A stretch of 31,604 nt of DNA from NCBI GenBank assembly GCA_047623825.1, contig JBLHOS010000030.1, forward strand, positions 1 through 31,604. The letters are read 5' to 3'. The first letter of the stretch is position 1. Every line of letters starts with the position of its first letter. Source of the DNA: JBLHOS01 sp047623825. GTDB lineage: Bacteria; Pseudomonadota; Alphaproteobacteria; Rhodobacterales; Rhodobacteraceae. A program made the position numbers and the translations under genes. Shown in pieces: positions 15,804-24,471 of the stretch. Below the pieces are notes generated by a model. It made no database searches and had not been told where the DNA came from. It saw nothing but the letters and a program-made list of their open reading frames with translations.

Positions 15804-17423
15804 ATGACCGATCGCCTTTATATCTACGACACCACGCTACGCGACGGCCAGCAAACGCAGGGCGTGCAATTCTCTACGGCTGAAAAGCAGCAGATCGCCA
15901 CAGTGCTGGACCAATTGGGCGTGGATTATATTGAAGGCGGCTGGCCCGGCGCCAACCCGACCGACAGTGCGTTTTTTGAGGCAGCCCCGCAAACAAAAGC
16001 CAAGATGACCGCCTTTGGCATGACCAAGCGGACCGGACGCTCGGCGCAAAATGATGATGTGCTGGCGGGTGTGCTGAATGCAGGCACCGGCTCGGTTTGT
16101 CTGGTCGGCAAAAGCCATCCGTTTCATGTAACCACGGCGCTTGGGATTACACTGGAGGAAAACCTCGAGAATATCTCTCAATCGGTCGCGCATCTGGTGG
16201 CCGAAGGGCGCGAGGCGCTTTTTGATGCGGAACATTTTTTTGACGGCTACCGTGCTGATCCTGTCTATGCGTTGACGTGCCTGCGGGCCGCGTATGATGC
16301 AGGTGCGCGCTGGATCGTGTTGTGTGACACCAATGGTGGCACCTTGCCCGATGAGATCGGGCGCGTGGTGGCGGATGTGATCGCGGCAGGCATTCCCGGC
16401 AGCCATCTGGGCATTCATACCCATAATGATACCGATACGGCTGTTGCGGGTTCTTTGGCGGCGGTGGTCGCGGGCGTGCGCCAAATCCAAGGTACGCTGA
16501 ACGGATTGGGGGAGCGTTGTGGCAATGCCAATCTGACCAGTCTGATCCCGACCCTTATGCTGAAAGAGCCATATGCCAGCGCCTTTCAGATCGGCATCAC
16601 ACAGGACGCACTTTTGACGCTGACCCGTGCTTCACGGATGCTGGACGACTTGTTGAACCGGGTGCCCGCCAAGCAATCGCCCTATGTTGGGGCCTCGGCC
16701 TTTGCCCATAAGGCTGGGTTGCATGCCTCTGCGATCCTGAAAGATCCCACGACTTATGAACATATTGAGCCTGCGATTGTTGGCAATGCGCGGGTCATCC
16801 CGATGTCCAATCAGGCAGGGCAGTCGAACCTGCGCCGCCGTCTGGTTGAGGCAGGGCTAGAGGTTGCGCCTGATAACCCCGCGCTGGCTGAGATCTTGGA
16901 CCAGATCAAGCTGCGCGAAGATCAAGGCTATTCCTACGACATCGCACAGGCCAGTTTTGAGCTGTTGGCCCGTCGTGCCCTAGGGCAGATGCCACTGTTT
17001 TTCGAAGTGAAGCGTTACAAAGTCACGGTGGAGCGGCGTAAAAACAAGTATGATCAGATGGTCAGTCTGTCAGAGGCGGTGGTCGTCGCCAAAATCGGTG
17101 ACCAAAAAACGCTGTCGGTCAGCGAGTCGATGGATGAGGTTGGCAATGACAGGGGCCCGGTGAATGCGCTGGCCAAGGCTTTGGCCAAAGATCTGGGGAT
17201 CTATCAGGACTTCATCAATGATATACGGTTGGTCGATTTCAAAGTGCGCATAACCCAAGGCGGAACAGAGGCGGTGACCCGCGTCATCATCGACAGCGAA
17301 GACAGCCGTGGGCGACGCTGGTCCACCGTTGGCGTGTCCGCCAACATTGTGGACGCCTCGTTTGAGGCGTTGCTGGACGCCGTAAATTGGAAACTGATCC
17401 GCGACGGGGCGCCAACCGCATGA
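15804..17423 (+). CDS. cimA: (R)-Citramalate synthase
   Basis: A 539-residue DRE-TIM metallolyase-superfamily enzyme that condenses pyruvate with acetyl-CoA to citramalate, opening the threonine-independent isoleucine route. The N-terminal TIM barrel carries YDTTLRDGQQTQGV (from residue 8) and the metal-binding HTHND. LNGLGERCGNANL and HKAGLHASAILKDPTTYEHI follow. The C-terminal third is the LeuA-type allosteric domain, matching the CimA/LeuA2 architecture and length rather than homocitrate or HMG-CoA enzymes. AAGGCGAGGG precedes the ATG. The following gene starts within its stop codon (ATGA). The main alternative name is an isopropylmalate synthase paralogue, but the N-terminus is typical of CimA. 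Confidence 0.93.
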   Translation: MTDRLYIYDTTLRDGQQTQGVQFSTAEKQQIATVLDQLGVDYIEGGWPGANPTDSAFFEAAPQTKAKMTAFGMTKRTGRSAQNDDVLAGVLNAGTGSVCLVGKSHPFHVTTALGITLEENLENISQSVAHLVAEGREALFDAEHFFDGYRADPVYALTCLRAAYDAGARWIVLCDTNGGTLPDEIGRVVADVIAAGIPGSHLGIHTHNDTDTAVAGSLAAVVAGVRQIQGTLNGLGERCGNANLTSLIPTLMLKEPYASAFQIGITQDALLTLTRASRMLDDLLNRVPAKQSPYVGASAFAHKAGLHASAILKDPTTYEHIEPAIVGNARVIPMSNQAGQSNLRRRLVEAGLEVAPDNPALAEILDQIKLREDQGYSYDIAQASFELLARRALGQMPLFFEVKRYKVTVERRKNKYDQMVSLSEAVVVAKIGDQKTLSVSESMDEVGNDRGPVNALAKALAKDLGIYQDFINDIRLVDFKVRITQGGTEAVTRVIIDSEDSRGRRWSTVGVSANIVDASFEALLDAVNWKLIRDGAPTA

Positions 17424-17833
17424 CCCAAGACGCCTTTTTTACCCTGCATAAGGATCTGATCTGCAAGGGATCGGGTGAGGCGGCGGATGTGGACTGGGCT
17501 TGCAAAATTGTGGGCGCTCCAACGTCTGCGCGGACCTGCGAAGTAGCTTGTGGATCAGGTGGCCATATCGCGGCCCTTTTGGCGGCTGCGCCTGAGGGTG
17601 CGGTGCGAGCCATCGACAAACATGCCGTGTTTGTCCGGGTGGCGTCTGAAACATATACAAGTGATGCCCGCGTTCAGGTCAGCACTGGTGACGTTGCCGA
17701 TCTAGGTGGGTCATTTGATCTAATTTGGTGCGCAAGTGCGGTGTATTTTCTGGGCGTGACCAAGGCATTGACGCTTTGGCGCCATCACCGAGATGAGTTT
17801 GGATACCTTTTGTCCGTGGTGCGCCCGATATGA
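17420..17833 (+). pseudogene. Class I SAM methyltransferase with a large internal deletion
   Basis: A 137-residue open frame that starts in an ATGA overlap with cimA and ends in an ATGA overlap with the next gene. Residues 1 to about 115 are the N-terminal half of a class I methyltransferase: EVACGSGGHIAALLAAAPEG is motif I and FDLIWCASAVYFLGVTKALT the motif IV region. Then LTLWR runs straight into HHRDEFGYLLSVVRPI, which looks like the extreme C-terminus of the same family. About 110 residues of the C-terminal half seem to be missing, without loss of frame; full-length relatives are around 250 residues. A shortened but functional protein is possible, but loss of the fold core makes activity unlikely. 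The spacing still couples cimA to the downstream gene. Confidence 0.65.
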
Positions 17834-18600
17834 CGTTGGCGGCCTGTGCGCAGATCGTGCAGCGTGGCGATCCTGATCGGTTTCTTGCTGCGATGGCGGC
17901 ACCGCCCGCCGCGCGGGAGGTGCTGTTTGCGCTATATGCTTTCAATGTTGAGGTGACGCGTGCGCCTTGGGTTACCCAAGAGGTAATGATTGCCGAGATG
18001 CGTCTGCAATTCTGGCGTGATGTGGCGGATGAACTAGGTCAGGGAAAACAGCCACGCGCCCACGAAGTTGCAGTCCCCTTGGCCAAGTTCATTGCCCCTG
18101 AACTGGCGCCGTTATTGGACCAAATCGCTGCTGCGCGTCGGTGGGATATCTACAAAGATGCCTTTGAAGATCAGCGACATCTGGATGATTATATCAGTGC
18201 AACTTCTGGCAATCTGATGTGGGTTGCGGCCCGCAGTCTGGGTGCGGATGCAGCCGCTGAGGCGCCAGTGCGCGATTACGGGTTTGCGATGGGCATAGCG
18301 GGTTTTCTGCGGGCGGTCCCTGATCTTGAGGCCCGTGGGCGGATCCCGTTACTGGATGGCACCCCGCAAGGTGTGCGTGATCTGGCTAACCGCGGGCTTG
18401 AGTGTTTGCAGCGCGCCCGTGCGGCGCGCCATTTGGTTTCAAACGCTGCACAAGCCGCGTTGTTACCGGCATGGCGGGCAAAATCGACCCTAAAGGCCGC
18501 GCGCGATATGCCAGAGCGGGTGATTGACGGGATGCTTGATGAAAGCGAATTTTCCCGGCGCACCCGATTAATCTGGGCCACTGCGACGGGGCGCGTTTAG
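17830..18600 (+). CDS. Squalene/phytoene synthase family protein (NDUFAF6-like)
   Basis: A 256-residue all-helical protein of the squalene/phytoene synthase superfamily, recognisable from the N-terminal AREVLFALYAFNVEVTRA, MRLQFWRDVADEL, and the central GFAMGIAGFLRAVPDLEARG with RIPLL. The two Asp-rich metal-binding motifs (D-x-x-x-D) of true prenyl condensing enzymes are not preserved: the first site reads YAFNVEVTRAP. This is like the bacterial relatives of NDUFAF6, a complex I assembly factor, so carotenoid or hopanoid synthesis is unlikely. There is no membrane segment. It begins in an ATGA overlap with the truncated methyltransferase and ends with a 4-base tail-to-tail overlap with the MFS gene. 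Confidence 0.8.
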   Translation: MTLAACAQIVQRGDPDRFLAAMAAPPAAREVLFALYAFNVEVTRAPWVTQEVMIAEMRLQFWRDVADELGQGKQPRAHEVAVPLAKFIAPELAPLLDQIAAARRWDIYKDAFEDQRHLDDYISATSGNLMWVAARSLGADAAAEAPVRDYGFAMGIAGFLRAVPDLEARGRIPLLDGTPQGVRDLANRGLECLQRARAARHLVSNAAQAALLPAWRAKSTLKAARDMPERVIDGMLDESEFSRRTRLIWATATGRV

Positions 18601-19820
18601 GCGACGGCGTCTTGTGGCTGGAATGTCAGCCAGATCAATGCAGCTCCGGCTAGGGTCAACAATGGCACCATCGCCAGATTGACAGCCGTCCATCCAGCAA
18701 CAACGTCGGTGCCAAAATGCATCAAGACGCCTGAGCTGAGTGAGGCAAGCGTCACGCAGCCAAACACCAGAAAGTCGTTCATGCCTTGGACGCGGCCGCG
18801 CTCATGTGGATCATGGGCTGATTGCAACATCGATGTCGCGCCGATAAAGCCAAAATTCCAGCCGACACCCAACAAAATCAGCGCACCAAAGAATTTGAAC
18901 AGCTCCACCCCGGATAGCGCGACCAAACCGGCCCCCGCCAGACAAAACAGGCCAATGGCGACGATCCGCGAGGCGCCGTAGCGCGCAATCAGATGACCGG
19001 TGAAAAACGACGGCGCGAACATTGCGATGACATGGGCGCTGACAATATCGGCGGCGTTTCCAGTCGTGAACCCGCACCCAACAACGGCCAGCGGTGTTGA
19101 GGTCATCACAAGGTTCATCAGCGCGTAGGACACCATGGCGCAAATTACGGCAACTGCGATTGATGGGGATTTCAGCAATTCAATCCGTGAGCGTCCCTTG
19201 GGTGCGTTTTGGGCCGGGGCGACGGGTTTGGGGATGTCCAGCAGGAAAAACAGCAGCATTCCGACCAGATTGATCGCCAGCGCAATCGCATATGTGCCCA
19301 AAAATGGGATCGCAGTCGCATCTGCCGTCACCTTGACCAGTTGTGGACCGATGATCGCCGAGACCAAACCGCCCGCCATGACGTATGAAATTGCCTTGGG
19401 TCGAAAGCTATCGGAGGCGGTGTCGGACGCCGCAAACCGGTAGAACCCTTGAGCCGACATATAGATGCCGGTCATGAACGAGCCGAACAGAAAAATAGAA
19501 AAATTGTCAAGATAGAGGCCAGTCGCTGCAGTGACAGATCCGATCGCGCCGCCGGTTGTTCCAACCAGAAAACCGACCTTACGGCCTTTTGCTTGCATCA
19601 AAGCTGACAGCCAAGGCGCCGACATCATCGAACCAAAGACGATCATAGAGATCGGTAGCGTGGCCAGTGCGGGTGTGGGTGCAATCATCAGACCAGCAAG
19701 GCCGCCAATGACAAAAATCATTGTGATCTGGCTGCCCAAAAAGGCCTGAGCGGCAACAAGAACCCAAACATTGCGTCTTGCGCGGGCATCCAGATCGATG
19801 GTGATGGGAAATTCAGCCAT
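18597..19820 (-). CDS. MFS transporter
   Basis: A 407-residue major facilitator superfamily permease with about 12 hydrophobic segments, the first at VWVLVAAQAFLGSQITMIFV and the last near MVPLLTLAGAALIWLTF. QAKGRKVGFLVG between helices 2 and 3 is the MFS motif A region. The start at 19820 (MAEFPITIDLDARARRN) is supported by GAAGG upstream. A longer start at 19874 would overlap the end of cobB and adds no similarity. It follows cobB by 37 bases and may be transcribed with cobA-cobB. Transport of a cobalamin precursor is possible but has no direct support; the substrate is unknown. Confidence 0.88.
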   Translation of the reverse strand: MAEFPITIDLDARARRNVWVLVAAQAFLGSQITMIFVIGGLAGLMIAPTPALATLPISMIVFGSMMSAPWLSALMQAKGRKVGFLVGTTGGAIGSVTAATGLYLDNFSIFLFGSFMTGIYMSAQGFYRFAASDTASDSFRPKAISYVMAGGLVSAIIGPQLVKVTADATAIPFLGTYAIALAINLVGMLLFFLLDIPKPVAPAQNAPKGRSRIELLKSPSIAVAVICAMVSYALMNLVMTSTPLAVVGCGFTTGNAADIVSAHVIAMFAPSFFTGHLIARYGASRIVAIGLFCLAGAGLVALSGVELFKFFGALILLGVGWNFGFIGATSMLQSAHDPHERGRVQGMNDFLVFGCVTLASLSSGVLMHFGTDVVAGWTAVNLAMVPLLTLAGAALIWLTFQPQDAVA

Positions 19821-19857
19821 ATGCTTTGGTACCTTCAGATAAGGTCCGGGTCCAGTC

Positions 19858-21138
19858 CTAGTGGGCCGCATCAATCAGATGCGCAAACGAGCCGCTGACC
19901 CTGTCGCGCTGCAATCCCATTGCGGGCAGCGACTGACCCTCTGCATCTTGTACAGCATAAAGCGGCTGACCCTGTGCCTTGAGGGTTGAGGCATAATGAA
20001 ACTCATGGCCCATTAATGGCTGCGTAAAGGGCCCACCTTGCGGCGTCAGTTTACGGTATCCAAGGTGCAACTTACGCTCAGCGAACGATGTCTCAAGTCG
20101 CAAAAGGCCCAACATCTGATGGCGTTGCCCTTGTGCGTCGGTCAGCCCATCCCCAAGCACCATATAGCCTCCGCATTCCCCATAAACTATTGTATCAGAA
20201 CTACAATTTTGGATCGATGCCATGAATGTCGCGTTGGCGGCAAGACGTCCTGCATGCAGCTCTGGGTAACCACCGGGCAGATAAATCAGGTCGGCGGGTG
20301 GGGCAGCTTGATTTGCGAGCGGTGAGAAGAACTGCAACTCAGCGCCAGCACTTTGCCAATCTTGTAGAAGGTGCGGATAGCAAAATGCAAAGGCCTGATC
20401 TTGTGCAATTGCGATGCGTTGCGCGGGTGGTGGTGGCGGCTTTGTCCCTGTTGGGTCCGGTAGTGAACGGGCACAGGCACGCAGGGCGTCCAGATCAATT
20501 CGGTCCCTGACCAATGCTGCCACGCGGTCTAAAAACGCGTCCAGATCGGTGCGTTCCTGAGCTTGCACCAGACCCAGATGGCGCGAGGGATGCACCAAAT
20601 CGGCTTGTCGGGGCAGGCTGCCCAGAACCGGGATGCCAAGGGGCTGCAACGCGCGCCGCAACAACCGCTCATGCCGGTCAGACCCAACACGGTTTAAGAT
20701 CAATCCTGCGATCTGTACCTCTGGGTCATGGGCTGCGAAACCTGCAACCAGTGGCGCGATCGACTGCGCCATTCGCGCGCAATCGATTACCAGAACTACT
20801 GGTAGGCCCAAGATCTGTGCCAGATCTGCCGTTGCGCCGGTGTCGTTGGCGGCACCGTCAAAAAGGCCCATCGCGCCCTCAACCAACAAAAGGCCCGGAC
20901 CTTGGGCCAAATCCGTCAAGCGCGCGGGCGACATGGCCCATGCATCCAAGTTAAGGCAGGGTGCGCCGCAGGCGGCCTCATGAAATTTGGGGTCAATGTA
21001 GTCGGGGCCTGATTTCGCGCCGCGCACGGCATGACCGCTTTGTGCCAAGGCCCGCAACAAGCCCAACGTTACGGTCGTCTTTCCGCTGCCAGAACTGGGT
21101 GCGGCAAGAATTAGGCCGGTGCTGAACCGGGGGCTCAA
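19858..21138 (-). CDS. cobB: Cobyrinic acid a,c-diamide synthase
   Basis: A 426-residue CobB/CbiA-type enzyme that amidates the a and c side chains of (hydrogeno)byrinate using glutamine and ATP. Residues 13-22 (APSSGSGKTT) form the P-loop of the dethiobiotin-synthetase-like N-terminal domain. GPDYIDPKFHEAACG and LLVEGAMGLFDGA are conserved. The C-terminal third is a class I glutamine amidotransferase with the nucleophile Cys in YGECGGYMVLG and GHEFHYAS as the partner His block. The start at 21138 overlaps the cobA stop by four bases, so cobA-cobB is an operon. The alternative, cobyric acid synthase CobQ, is longer and has a different N-terminus. Confidence 0.93.
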   Translation of the reverse strand: MSPRFSTGLILAAPSSGSGKTTVTLGLLRALAQSGHAVRGAKSGPDYIDPKFHEAACGAPCLNLDAWAMSPARLTDLAQGPGLLLVEGAMGLFDGAANDTGATADLAQILGLPVVLVIDCARMAQSIAPLVAGFAAHDPEVQIAGLILNRVGSDRHERLLRRALQPLGIPVLGSLPRQADLVHPSRHLGLVQAQERTDLDAFLDRVAALVRDRIDLDALRACARSLPDPTGTKPPPPPAQRIAIAQDQAFAFCYPHLLQDWQSAGAELQFFSPLANQAAPPADLIYLPGGYPELHAGRLAANATFMASIQNCSSDTIVYGECGGYMVLGDGLTDAQGQRHQMLGLLRLETSFAERKLHLGYRKLTPQGGPFTQPLMGHEFHYASTLKAQGQPLYAVQDAEGQSLPAMGLQRDRVSGSFAHLIDAAH

Positions 21139-21983
21139 GACGCCTCAGCTGGGCGGCCACGCCCCAACGGATCAACGTTCCGGGGCGCTTGACCCGCTGC
21201 CATGGCCTGCCAATCGAGAACTTGACGCATCAAAACTGCACGTCCGATGCAGATGATCGCTGGTGGAGCGAGGCCACTGGCATCGATATCAGCCTGTAGA
21301 TTACCAAGCGTTGTTTCCAAAACGGTTTGATCCAGCGTTGTTGCGGATGTGACAACAGCCACAGGTTCGCTTGGATCGCGGCCACCTTCGATCAGGCGAT
21401 CTGCAATCCGCGCGATATGTTTCATGCCCATATAGATCACGATGACTTGGCTGCCGCGCGCGATCGCCTCCCAGTCCAAAGACCCGGGTGCGTCGCCGGT
21501 CTGGTCATGGCCGGTCACAAAGGTCACGCTTTGGTTGACGTCGCGGTGCGTCACGGGGATGCCCGCATATGCCATTCCGCCTATTCCTGCGGTAATGCCC
21601 GGAATGATCCGGATCGGAATGCCGTGCTGTACCAGAGTTTGTGCTTCTTCGCCGCCACGGCCAAATACAAACGGATCACCGCCCTTGAGGCGTAGGACCC
21701 GTTTGCCCGCGCGCGCAAACTCAACCAGTCGCAGTGAGATGTCGCGCTGTTTGATCGACGGCTTGCCGCCGCGTTTGCCAGCATAGATTAACTCAACGCC
21801 GTCTGCGCACCAGTCCAGCAACCCTTCGCCAACCAGTGCATCATAGACCACGACATCAGCCTGACGCAGCGCGTTCAACCCGTGCAACGTCATTAATCCC
21901 GGATCCCCGGGGCCAGCACCACACAGCCAAACCCATCCGGGTTGCAGCGTTGGCCAATCATATTTGGGTAGTGAATCGCTCAT
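21135..21983 (-). CDS. cobA: Uroporphyrinogen-III C-methyltransferase for cobalamin
   Basis: A 282-residue stand-alone SUMT that methylates uroporphyrinogen III at C2 and C7 to precorrin-2. Motifs are WLCGAGPGDPGLMTL, VVYDALV, RLKGGDPFVFGRGGEE and IPGITAGIGGMAYAGIPVTH, all well preserved. It lacks the dehydrogenase/ferrochelatase half present in cysG at 1024-2427, and its location with cobB, cbiD and cobK points to cobalamin synthesis. It is divergent from cbiD with a 97-base spacer, which is too short for a complete cobalamin riboswitch; no B12-box arrangement was seen there. Confidence 0.94.
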   Translation of the reverse strand: MSDSLPKYDWPTLQPGWVWLCGAGPGDPGLMTLHGLNALRQADVVVYDALVGEGLLDWCADGVELIYAGKRGGKPSIKQRDISLRLVEFARAGKRVLRLKGGDPFVFGRGGEEAQTLVQHGIPIRIIPGITAGIGGMAYAGIPVTHRDVNQSVTFVTGHDQTGDAPGSLDWEAIARGSQVIVIYMGMKHIARIADRLIEGGRDPSEPVAVVTSATTLDQTVLETTLGNLQADIDASGLAPPAIICIGRAVLMRQVLDWQAMAAGQAPRNVDPLGRGRPAEAS

Positions 21984-22080
21984 GCCCTACATATGGCGTG
22001 GAATTGCACGAGGGCAAAGTCGGGAAACGACTGCAGGTTGTGCATTGGCGTCAAGAAATTCCGCAGCTATGGTCCGCCAC

Positions 22081-23127
22081 ATGAGCAGAAAACCATCAGG
22101 AGAGTTGCGCCGGGGCTGGACCACGGGCGCATGTGCAACCGCCGCCACCAAAGCGGCATTGATGGCGCTATGGGGCGAAGGCTTTCCCGACCGAGTGCGA
22201 CTGACCTTGCCCAAGGGCGAGCGTCCTGAATTTGCGCTGGCCATGTCAGATCAAGGCGACGGTTGGGCTGAGGTCGGGATTGAGAAGGACGCAGGTGACG
22301 ATCCAGACGTGACCCACGGTGCGATTATTTGCGTGCGCGTCACCCGTTCGGCCGGCGGTATCGTGTTTCGGGCCGGTCCGGGGGTTGGAATGGTGACAAT
22401 GCCTGGCCTGCCGATCGCAGTGGGGGAACCTGCGATCAATCCCGTCCCGCGCCAGATGATGACCCAAGTGGTGCAAGGTCTGGCCGGGCGATTGGGGCAG
22501 GAGCCCGATATCGAGATTACCATTTCAGTACCGGGTGGGGCGGAAATTGCGAAAAAGACATGGAACCCGCGTTTGGGTATCGAAGGTGGGTTGTCGATCT
22601 TGGGGACGACCGGGATTGTGCGTCCGTTCAGTTGTGCGGCCTGGATCGCCTCTATTCATCGCGGCATCGATGTGGCGCGCGCTGGTGGCCTGACCCATGT
22701 GGCTGGCTGCACCGGATCTACCTCTGAGCGCATTGTGCAGGCATTATTCGGGCTGCCCGATCACGCAATGCTGGATATGGGGGACTTTGCGGGTGGCTTG
22801 TTGAAATACCTTGCCAAGCATCCGGTTGATCGGATCACGATCGGCGGCGGTATCGGCAAGATGACCAAACTGGCCCAAGGTGCACGCGATCTGCATTCCA
22901 AACGCAGTCAGGTGGATTTCGCAAAATTGGCAGATGTGTTGGGCCAACCAGAGCTGACCGGTATGAATACGGCACTTCAGGCTTATGAGGTTGCTGGAAA
23001 ACCCTTTGCTGAATACGTCGCGCATGGTGCGATGATCCATGCGGCTCAGATGTTGAAGGGAACAGGCGTGCAGGTTGATACGGTTGTCATTGATCGCGCG
23101 GGCATTGTTCTGGCTAAAGCGTCGTGA
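22081..23127 (+). CDS. cbiD: Cobalt-precorrin-5B (C1)-methyltransferase
   Basis: A 348-residue CbiD-family SAM-dependent methyltransferase of corrin ring synthesis. LRRGWTTGACATAATKAALMA near the N-terminus is the family hallmark, followed by VGIEKDAGDDPDVTHG, KTWNPRLGIEGGLSILGTTG and RITIGGGIGKMTKLAQG. The start at 22081 is chosen because similarity begins immediately after MSRKPSGE. Open-frame ATGs at 22069 and 21964 would extend into the cobA promoter or its first codons. The stop overlaps cobK by four bases (GTGA). It opens a tight four-gene run: cbiD, cobK, alkA-like and carboxylesterase. Confidence 0.93.
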   Translation: MSRKPSGELRRGWTTGACATAATKAALMALWGEGFPDRVRLTLPKGERPEFALAMSDQGDGWAEVGIEKDAGDDPDVTHGAIICVRVTRSAGGIVFRAGPGVGMVTMPGLPIAVGEPAINPVPRQMMTQVVQGLAGRLGQEPDIEITISVPGGAEIAKKTWNPRLGIEGGLSILGTTGIVRPFSCAAWIASIHRGIDVARAGGLTHVAGCTGSTSERIVQALFGLPDHAMLDMGDFAGGLLKYLAKHPVDRITIGGGIGKMTKLAQGARDLHSKRSQVDFAKLADVLGQPELTGMNTALQAYEVAGKPFAEYVAHGAMIHAAQMLKGTGVQVDTVVIDRAGIVLAKAS

Positions 23128-23861
23128 AAGTTCTGCTGTTAGGTGGCACCGGCGAGGGGCGAGTTTTAGCGCAGTCCTTGCAGGATCTGGGCCATGATGT
23201 GCTTAGCTCACTAGCTGGGGCGACGCGTGCGCCGACGGCGCTGGCTGGTCGGATTCGGACCGGTGGGTTTGGTGGCGAAGACGGCTTTCGCGATGTGATC
23301 GCGGCTGAGGCGCCCGATCTTGTGTTGGATGCGACACATCCGTTTGCTGCACGTATCAGTGCCCGCACAGCCGCGATTTGCGCCGAGATCGCGCTACCCT
23401 ACTTGCAGATATTACGTGATCCGTGGGTAGAAGGCCCGGGCGACCGCTGGGCCCATATCGATGCTGAAGAAGACGCGTTTGAGCATATTGAAGCCGGAAG
23501 TCGGGTATTTCTGGCAACGGGGCGTCAAACATTGGACCGGTTTTCGGGGATGCCTGCTGCCTATTTTTATTGCCGTCAGATCGATCCGCCAGAGCAACAG
23601 TTTCCCTTTCCAAACGGGCAATATGTGATTGGCCGCCCGCCGTTCTCCGAGGATCAAGAGATGGCGTTGTTCCAGAAATTGCGGATCAATTGGTTGGTTG
23701 TGAAGAACTCTGGCGGGCAGGCTAGTCGGAGTAAGCTGGATGCAGCCCGCGCACTCACGATCCCAGTTCTGCTGATCAAACGCCCCACTCAACCCGATGC
23801 TGCGCGTGTCAGCACCGTTGCGGATGCCCTGAATTGGATCGCAGGCAATGCGGATCATTAG
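23124..23861 (+). CDS. cobK: Precorrin-6A (cobalt-precorrin-6A) reductase
   Basis: A 245-residue CobK/CbiJ reductase that uses NADPH to reduce precorrin-6A. The N-terminal KVLLLGGTGEGRVLAQSL is the dinucleotide-binding start; LVLDATHPFAARISARTA, FLATGRQTLDRF and VVKNSGGQASRSKLDAA are characteristic. Translation begins at GTG 23124, inside the cbiD stop. The 3' end overlaps the next gene, alkA-like, by 14 bases. CobK and CbiJ are homologous, so this gene does not itself decide between the aerobic and anaerobic routes. Confidence 0.93.
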   Translation: MKVLLLGGTGEGRVLAQSLQDLGHDVLSSLAGATRAPTALAGRIRTGGFGGEDGFRDVIAAEAPDLVLDATHPFAARISARTAAICAEIALPYLQILRDPWVEGPGDRWAHIDAEEDAFEHIEAGSRVFLATGRQTLDRFSGMPAAYFYCRQIDPPEQQFPFPNGQYVIGRPPFSEDQEMALFQKLRINWLVVKNSGGQASRSKLDAARALTIPVLLIKRPTQPDAARVSTVADALNWIAGNADH

Positions 23862-24471
23862 AACAGACGCGGATGTCGCCGAAGGGGCGGCATGGCTGGC
23901 CAAGACCAATCCGCGATTTGCCCATGCACTGCAGTTGACCGGCCCGTTGCCGTTGCGCCGTAAACCTGATGGATTTGCGCAATTGCTAAGCGCTGTTGTT
24001 AGCCAACAGGTGTCAACTGCGTCAGCCGCTGCGATTTGGGCCCGGGTTGAGGCGGCAGGCATGACCACGCCCGAACAAGTGCAAGCCGCCAGTCAGGATG
24101 ATCTGCTCGCCTGCGGTCTGAGCCGGCCCAAAATGCGGTACGCGCGGGAATTGGCCTGTGCTGGGATCGATTTTGAGGCGTTGCGCGCGGCGCCCCCAGA
24201 CGATGTAATGGCCACGTTGACGGCAGTGCCCGGCATTGGGCCTTGGACGGCTGAGGTTTATGCGATGTTCTCGCTTGGTCATGCGGATGTTTTTGCGCCC
24301 GGCGATCTTGCCTTGCAAGAAGCCGCGCGCGATTTATTTGGGCTGGACGCCCGCCCCAAAGAGCGGGACTTTCGAATTATGGCGCAGGCTTGGAGCCCGT
24401 GGCGAGCGGTTGCTGCTCGCGCACTTTGGGCCTACTACCGAGTGGCAAAAAACCGAGAGGGCATCAGATGA
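23848..24471 (+). CDS. DNA-3-methyladenine glycosylase II-like (HhH-GPD)
   Basis: A 207-residue AlkA-type HhH-GPD DNA glycosylase for removal of alkylated bases. Helix-hairpin-helix TAVPGIGPWTAEVYAMFSLG lies at about 125-144. The predicted catalytic Asp is Asp153 in DVFAPGDLALQ, the position equivalent to AlkA Asp238 as I recall it. LLSAVVSQQVSTASAAAIW is the conserved N-terminal helix. It lacks the N-terminal extra domain of E. coli AlkA, as is common in alphaproteobacteria. It starts 14 bases before the cobK stop and ends overlapping the carboxylesterase start by four bases, so it is co-translated with cobalamin genes, an unexpected partnership. Confidence 0.88.
   Translation: MRIIRTDADVAEGAAWLAKTNPRFAHALQLTGPLPLRRKPDGFAQLLSAVVSQQVSTASAAAIWARVEAAGMTTPEQVQAASQDDLLACGLSRPKMRYARELACAGIDFEALRAAPPDDVMATLTAVPGIGPWTAEVYAMFSLGHADVFAPGDLALQEAARDLFGLDARPKERDFRIMAQAWSPWRAVAARALWAYYRVAKNREGIR

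Noticed and set aside
21273..21279. GCCACTG, resembling the B12-box core of cobalamin riboswitches
   Set aside because: It lies inside the cobA coding sequence, not in a leader, and the rest of the riboswitch core is absent. A similar CAGTGGC in cobB was rejected for the same reason.
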